A stretch of DNA of 47,700 nucleotides from Arthrobacter alkaliphilus (GTDB lineage: Bacteria; Actinomycetota; Actinomycetes; Actinomycetales; Micrococcaceae): the NCBI RefSeq assembly GCF_021483235.1, contig NZ_JAKEEC010000031.1, positions 1 to 47,700 on the forward strand, in the 5' to 3' direction. The translations under genes and the position numbers were made by a program. This document shows, one piece after another, positions 44,446 to 47,700 of this stretch; the first letter of the stretch is position 1; every line of letters starts with the position of its first letter. The notes below the pieces were generated by a model. It saw only the letters and a list, made by a program, of their open reading frames with translations, was not told the origin of the DNA and searched no databases.

Positions 44446-45923
44446 CAGTCAAACCTTTCGTAGTGGAGTTGCTCCTCCCGCACGCCTGACCTTTTTGCCT
44501 CAGCCAGCACTTGGCGGGCCCAAGCGGACGGGCCGCAGATGTAGACATCCGCGTCGGCGATGTCCGGTACGAAGTCCGGTAGCCGCGAGTTACCGGCAGA
44601 AGCGGGCAACCAGGCGCCCTGAGGATCCGCTGACCGCGGGCCGGTCAAATGGAAGAGCGTGGCACCGCGCTTCCGGCACAATTCAAGGATCTCGTCGCCG
44701 AGGAACAGCTCATCCGTGCTGCTGCCGCGCAGAAGGACAGTCGCGCGGCCGGGCGCGAAAGGTGTGGATTCCAGGAGGGCACGGAGGGGAGTGATCCCGA
44801 TTCCTGCGCCGATCATCACGATGTGTTCCCGGCTCCGGGCCGCCGTGCTGAAGACCCCGTAGGGACCCTCGATGGCCACTTTCGTCCCCGGCTTCAGCGA
44901 AGCCAGCCGGGCCGAGCCCGCACCCAGATTCCGGACAGTGATCCGCAGGGTGGGCTGTTGGGCGGGCTGTCCGTATGACGTGCCCGACGGCGGGGTGGTC
45001 GGCTCCGCGGACAAGCTGAACGGATGCGCCTGCCACCACAGCCCGGGAGCGAGGAAACGCCATACGAAGAACCGGCCGCCGTTTCCCGACAGCTCGTTCA
45101 GCCGCAGGCCGCTCATTTCGATGCTGAAGACACCCGGCGCAAGCGGCACCACGCGCCGCACCGTCAGCTGGTGCCGGAAGGTGGCCATCACTGGCTGGGC
45201 GACACGGAACCAAACGAGCGCCGAACCTGTTCCGATGCAGAGCAGCAGCCAGTACCAGCGCTGCCACGTCCCTTCGGCGAACAAACCGCCCACACTGAAC
45301 TGGTGCGGAAGGGCTGCTGCGACCGCGAGGTAGGTGAGTAGGTGAACGAAGTACCAGAACTCGTACGGAAAACGGCGTCGAACGGCTACCAGCGAGGTGA
45401 CCACCACGGCAATGAACAGCGCCAGTGAGACGAATGCCAACCACATATCGGGCACCAGCACCCAGAGCGAAACGGCCTCGCTCACGGGGTTTAGGCCCTC
45501 GGCCATGCCGTAACCAGTCGCGACGAAAAGTCCGTGCGCCAGCAGCAGGTAGAGAGCCGGCTTGCCTAGCTTCCGGTGGAATTCCAGCGCCCTGTCATGC
45601 CCGACCGTACCGTCCACAAAAGGCAGGCGTGCTGCGAGGAGGAGCATCAGGAAGACCAGGTCCATGCCCGCAAGTCCGGCAAGGATCCCGACGGCGGTGA
45701 CCGCCTGGGCGCCGTCCGCGACGGACGACACCCCGCCGTCGGCGAGCCACAAACCCAGCGCCGCTGCGAGGGAAACCCACAGCGCAACGGTGAGCATGTC
45801 CGTTCGGAACATGCGTCGGCGGTGCTGCGCAGTGAATCGTCCCGTGGCCGGATAGCGCCGTGCGGGCTGACCCTGGGACATGCCCTTCGGTTGGTCCGCA
45901 GAGGCGAGGAGGTGCGTCTTCAT
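44442..45923 (-). CDS. Ferric-reductase-like transmembrane flavoprotein
   Basis: 493 residues. An N-terminal membrane half with six helices (about 45-265) holds heme-ligand-type histidines (HRKLGKPALYLLLAHG, FVHLLTYLAVAAALPH), like the ferric reductase/NOX fold. The C-terminal half is a ferredoxin-NADP reductase module with FAD site HPFSLS and NAD(P) site IGAGIGITPLRALL, plus CGPSAWA; there is no [2Fe-2S] domain. It would move electrons from NAD(P)H across the membrane to the FMN-binding protein. ATG 45923 has only a weak ribosome-binding site. Confidence 0.9.
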   Translation of the reverse strand: MKTHLLASADQPKGMSQGQPARRYPATGRFTAQHRRRMFRTDMLTVALWVSLAAALGLWLADGGVSSVADGAQAVTAVGILAGLAGMDLVFLMLLLAARLPFVDGTVGHDRALEFHRKLGKPALYLLLAHGLFVATGYGMAEGLNPVSEAVSLWVLVPDMWLAFVSLALFIAVVVTSLVAVRRRFPYEFWYFVHLLTYLAVAAALPHQFSVGGLFAEGTWQRWYWLLLCIGTGSALVWFRVAQPVMATFRHQLTVRRVVPLAPGVFSIEMSGLRLNELSGNGGRFFVWRFLAPGLWWQAHPFSLSAEPTTPPSGTSYGQPAQQPTLRITVRNLGAGSARLASLKPGTKVAIEGPYGVFSTAARSREHIVMIGAGIGITPLRALLESTPFAPGRATVLLRGSSTDELFLGDEILELCRKRGATLFHLTGPRSADPQGAWLPASAGNSRLPDFVPDIADADVYICGPSAWARQVLAEAKRSGVREEQLHYERFDW

Positions 45924-46351
45924 GTCTCAAGATTGACGCCTCAACCTTTCGTTACGCTGTGAAGGAACTGGCCCGCGCTTATGAGTTGGGCGGCTGTCCT
46001 TATACACCCGATTGGCCTTAATTTCCCACAGCCCCTAGACTTATTAGGCGCTAGGTGGCGTGGAGCGTGTGCAATTGCTCCGGTTGGCGGTGACTGTTGG
46101 CAACAACAGGAGATCTGCGGGCCGGTAGTTAGGGGCTCAAGTTGCGCGCATTCCAGTATTCGCCCAGTATTCCGGCCTGTTGACCGGACCCACTACCTTC
46201 GCCGCGGCGGCGACCATTGGCTGGTTTCAGTCGAGTGATCCAATCCGCGGGAACTACCGAAATCGATGTGGACTGGTTGCGAACGTTGCCTATTGCACGG
46301 GAGGCAGGAACTCTGCCGACCGTTTCATTTTATTTTTTTAGGAGAGTCGTC
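45924..46351. other. Intergenic region upstream of rpmB
   Basis: No gene is seen. A weak promoter-like pair is TGGACT (46269-46274) and TATTGC (46291-46296). GGCAG/CTGCC (46303-46317) can form a small hairpin in the leader. AGGAGAG lies just before the rpmB ATG. No sequence resembling a known actinobacterial Zur box (TGAAAATGATTTTCA-like) was found by eye. Confidence 0.4.
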
Positions 46352-46588
46352 ATGGCAGCACACTGCCAGGTGACCGGAGCCGAGCCGGGCTTTGGACACA
46401 GCATTTCGCACTCGCACCGCCGCAACAAGCGTCGGTTCGACCCCAACATCCAGAAGAAGCGCTACTGGGTTCCGTCCCTGCGCCGTAATGTCACGCTGAC
46501 CCTGTCGGCCAAGGGCATCAAGACCATCGACGTTCGCGGCATCGACGCAGTCGTCGCCGAAGTTCTGGCTCGTGGGGTGAAGCTCTAA
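46352..46588 (+). CDS. rpmB: 50S ribosomal protein L28, zinc-independent form
   Basis: 78 residues; [25 protein letters not shown] has Cys-x-x-Thr in place of the Cys-x-x-Cys of zinc-binding L28. The rest ([22 protein letters not shown]) is standard L28. ATG 46352 follows AGGAGAG. It overlaps rpmG by one base and begins the rpmB-rpmG-rpsN operon. Confidence 0.95.
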   Translation: MAAHCQVTGAEPGFGHSISHSHRRNKRRFDPNIQKKRYWVPSLRRNVTLTLSAKGIKTIDVRGIDAVVAEVLARGVKL

Positions 46589-46755
46589 TGGCAAAGGACA
46601 AGGACGTACGTCCGATCATTAAGCTGAAGTCCACCGCGGGAACCGGTTACACCTACGTGACCCGCAAGAACCGTCGTAACGACCCGGACCGCCTGGTCCT
46701 GAAGAAGTACGACCCCAAGATCCGCCAGCACGTCGAATTCCGAGAGGAGCGCTAA
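46588..46755 (+). CDS. rpmG: 50S ribosomal protein L33, zinc-independent form
   Basis: 55 residues, starting [18 protein letters not shown] and ending HVEFREER. It lacks the two Cys pairs of zinc-binding L33. It begins in the rpmB stop codon (TAATG), which indicates coupled translation. Confidence 0.95.
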   Translation: MAKDKDVRPIIKLKSTAGTGYTYVTRKNRRNDPDRLVLKKYDPKIRQHVEFREER

Positions 46756-46757
46756 AC

Positions 46758-47063
46758 ATGGCTAAGAAGTCCAAGATTGCTCGCAACGAGCAGCGCAAGG
46801 TCATCGTTGAGCGTTACGCTGCGAAGCGTCTCGAACTGAAGAAGACCCTGGTTGACGCCAACGCGACTGACGAAGCACGCGAAGAGGCTCGCCTCGGCCT
46901 GCAGAAGCTGCCCCGCAACGCCTCCCCGATCCGTCTGCGTAACCGCGACATCATCGACGGCCGTCCGCGCGGTACCTTCCAGAAGTTCGGTATCTCCCGT
47001 GTTCGCTTCCGCGACATGGCTCACCGTGGTGAGCTCCCGGGCATCACCAAGTCTTCCTGGTAA
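46758..47063 (+). CDS. rpsN: 30S ribosomal protein S14, long zinc-independent form
   Basis: 101 residues, the long S14 type without the CxxC-x12-CxxC zinc site of the 61-residue S14. The typical C-terminal [17 protein letters not shown] is present, and the start [13 protein letters not shown] is standard. GAGAGGAG lies at the end of rpmG, so the ribosome-binding site is inside the preceding gene. Last gene before the 47077-47110 terminator. Confidence 0.95.
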   Translation: MAKKSKIARNEQRKVIVERYAAKRLELKKTLVDANATDEAREEARLGLQKLPRNASPIRLRNRDIIDGRPRGTFQKFGISRVRFRDMAHRGELPGITKSSW

Positions 47064-47076
47064 TCCAGAAGCACTA

Positions 47077-47110
47077 GAAGGGCCGGCAACCGTTTGGTTG
47101 CCGGCCCTTC
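47077..47110 (+). terminator. Terminator of the rpmB-rpmG-rpsN operon
   Basis: Perfect 14-bp arms GAAGGGCCGGCAAC and GTTGCCGGCCCTTC with loop CGTTTG, followed by TTGCGTTT. Confidence 0.88.
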
Positions 47111-47277
47111 TTGCGTTTGAGGCATCGGGATCCGGGGCTCTGAGGCGGCGGGTATCCCGGTCCGCGATTAAGTGGTGCAGCACACATTGTTGGATAACGA
47201 CGGCGTCGGCCTCTTTTTGCGCGGAATGGGCCGTTTTGCCCCGGATTACCGCGGTTATTGCCCGCTTGAGGGGTGAT

Positions 47278-47306
47278 TTGCGTGGGGTGCTGGGGGTGTG
47301 TAGAGT
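47278..47306 (+). promoter_or_regulatory. rRNA operon promoter P1
   Basis: TTGCGT (47278-47283) and TAGAGT (47301-47306) separated by exactly 17 bases, at the left end of the rRNA leader. Confidence 0.65.
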
Positions 47307-47453
47307 AGATCGAGTCGCCGCCGCTGAAGCGGAAAAGTTGCGACCGACTCCCTTTCAAATGGAAACCATTTTCTGGTTCGCTTTGGTGTGTTCCGGTGTG
47401 GTTTCCGGGGTCGTGGATCGTGTTTTGTCCGGTGTGGTTCCTGGTTTCGGGAG

Positions 47454-47482
47454 TTGTGCGGGACAGGCGGGTCTGGTAAGTT
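47454..47482 (+). promoter_or_regulatory. rRNA operon promoter P2
   Basis: TTGTGC (47454-47459) and TAAGTT (47477-47482), again with a 17-base spacer, 176 bp downstream of P1. Confidence 0.6.
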
Positions 47483-47700
47483 TGGAAAGTTGCTCCGGAG
47501 CGATCTTGGCCGTGTGGTTGGGTGGTGCCGGGTGTGTCTGTTGTTTGAGAACTCAATAGTGTGCCAAGTTTGTTGATACCGATTTTTTGATTGGTTGATT
47601 TTGCTGGGCTGCCGCGCACCCCCGTGTGTGGTGGTCTGGTTTCAGCTGGTTTCAGATTTTGCAGCTGTCTTTTGCCGTTATTTCCGGTGGGGATGGTTGT
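47483..47700 (+). other. rRNA operon leader (boxA-type antitermination region); 16S gene beyond the edge
   Basis: TGTTTGAGAACTCAATAGTG near 47540-47560 is the conserved leader element found before 16S genes in Micrococcaceae and other actinobacteria, where it serves antitermination and processing. Low coding content and GT-rich composition fit an untranslated leader. The 16S sequence itself is not reached within the window. Confidence 0.8.

Noticed and set aside
45924..46351. tRNA gene or riboswitch upstream of rpmB
   Set aside because: No cloverleaf or recognised aptamer pattern could be drawn; only short hairpins are present.
47074..47619. 181-codon minus-strand ORF in the rRNA leader
   Set aside because: It is antisense to the rRNA promoters and leader and covers the rpsN terminator; such ORFs are common false calls next to rRNA operons.

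Overview
The window comes from a high-GC actinobacterium, most likely Arthrobacter or a close relative in the Micrococcaceae. Signs are frequent GTG and TTG starts, starts that look leaderless, a DUF222/HNH protein, an FBP-domain protein, a DtxR/IdeR-type iron box and, at the right edge, an actinobacterial rRNA leader. No integrase, transposase, phage or CRISPR genes were seen, so this reads as ordinary chromosome with a few accessory islands.

Layout. 1-851: 3' part of a DUF222/HNH endonuclease. 906-3282: Lrp/AsnC regulator divergent from a Gfo/Idh/MocA dehydrogenase and a KDPG aldolase, with a perfect 27-bp palindrome between them. 3630-7287: cold-shock protein, glutamyl-Q tRNA(Asp) synthetase, MDR oxidoreductase, serine hydrolase, small membrane protein. 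7457-9035: hipBA toxin-antitoxin locus whose hipA has an in-frame amber codon, with two operators around its promoter. 9118-12921: seven-helix membrane protein resembling transmembrane terpene cyclases, a GNAT-AAA fusion, a perfect 17-bp tandem repeat of about 51 copies, and a fumarylacetoacetate-hydrolase-family gene that ends inside the repeat. 13083-17946: asparagine/aspartate cluster (permease, aspartase, asparaginase, FadR-type regulator). 18020-26343: mixed metabolic and housekeeping genes. 26592-32618: jetABC, an SMC-like Wadjet/MksBEF module with no jetD beside it. 32763-33257: FBP-domain protein. 33664-38843: iron-regulated siderophore uptake operon. 38912-43122: three SGNH hydrolases around a YciI protein and a divergent MarR/NAD(P)-binding pair. 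43119-45923: ferric-reductase-like membrane flavoprotein, FMN-binding protein and ApbE. 46352-47063: rpmB-rpmG-rpsN of the zinc-independent kind. 47278-47700: promoters and leader of an rRNA operon whose 16S gene lies beyond the edge.

How the genes work together. The asparagine cluster imports asparagine, converts it to aspartate and then to fumarate plus ammonia. The siderophore operon binds, imports and reductively releases iron. The ApbE/FMN/ferric-reductase set would move electrons across the membrane to an extracytoplasmic covalently bound flavin. JetABC would form a loop-extruding DNA complex, but the nuclease subunit that makes Wadjet cut plasmids is absent here. The most unusual items are the 863-bp 17-mer array just upstream of the GNAT-AAA/membrane-cyclase pair, the jetD-less jet operon with a palindrome-rich insert in jetB, and the nonsense-interrupted hipA with intact operators.
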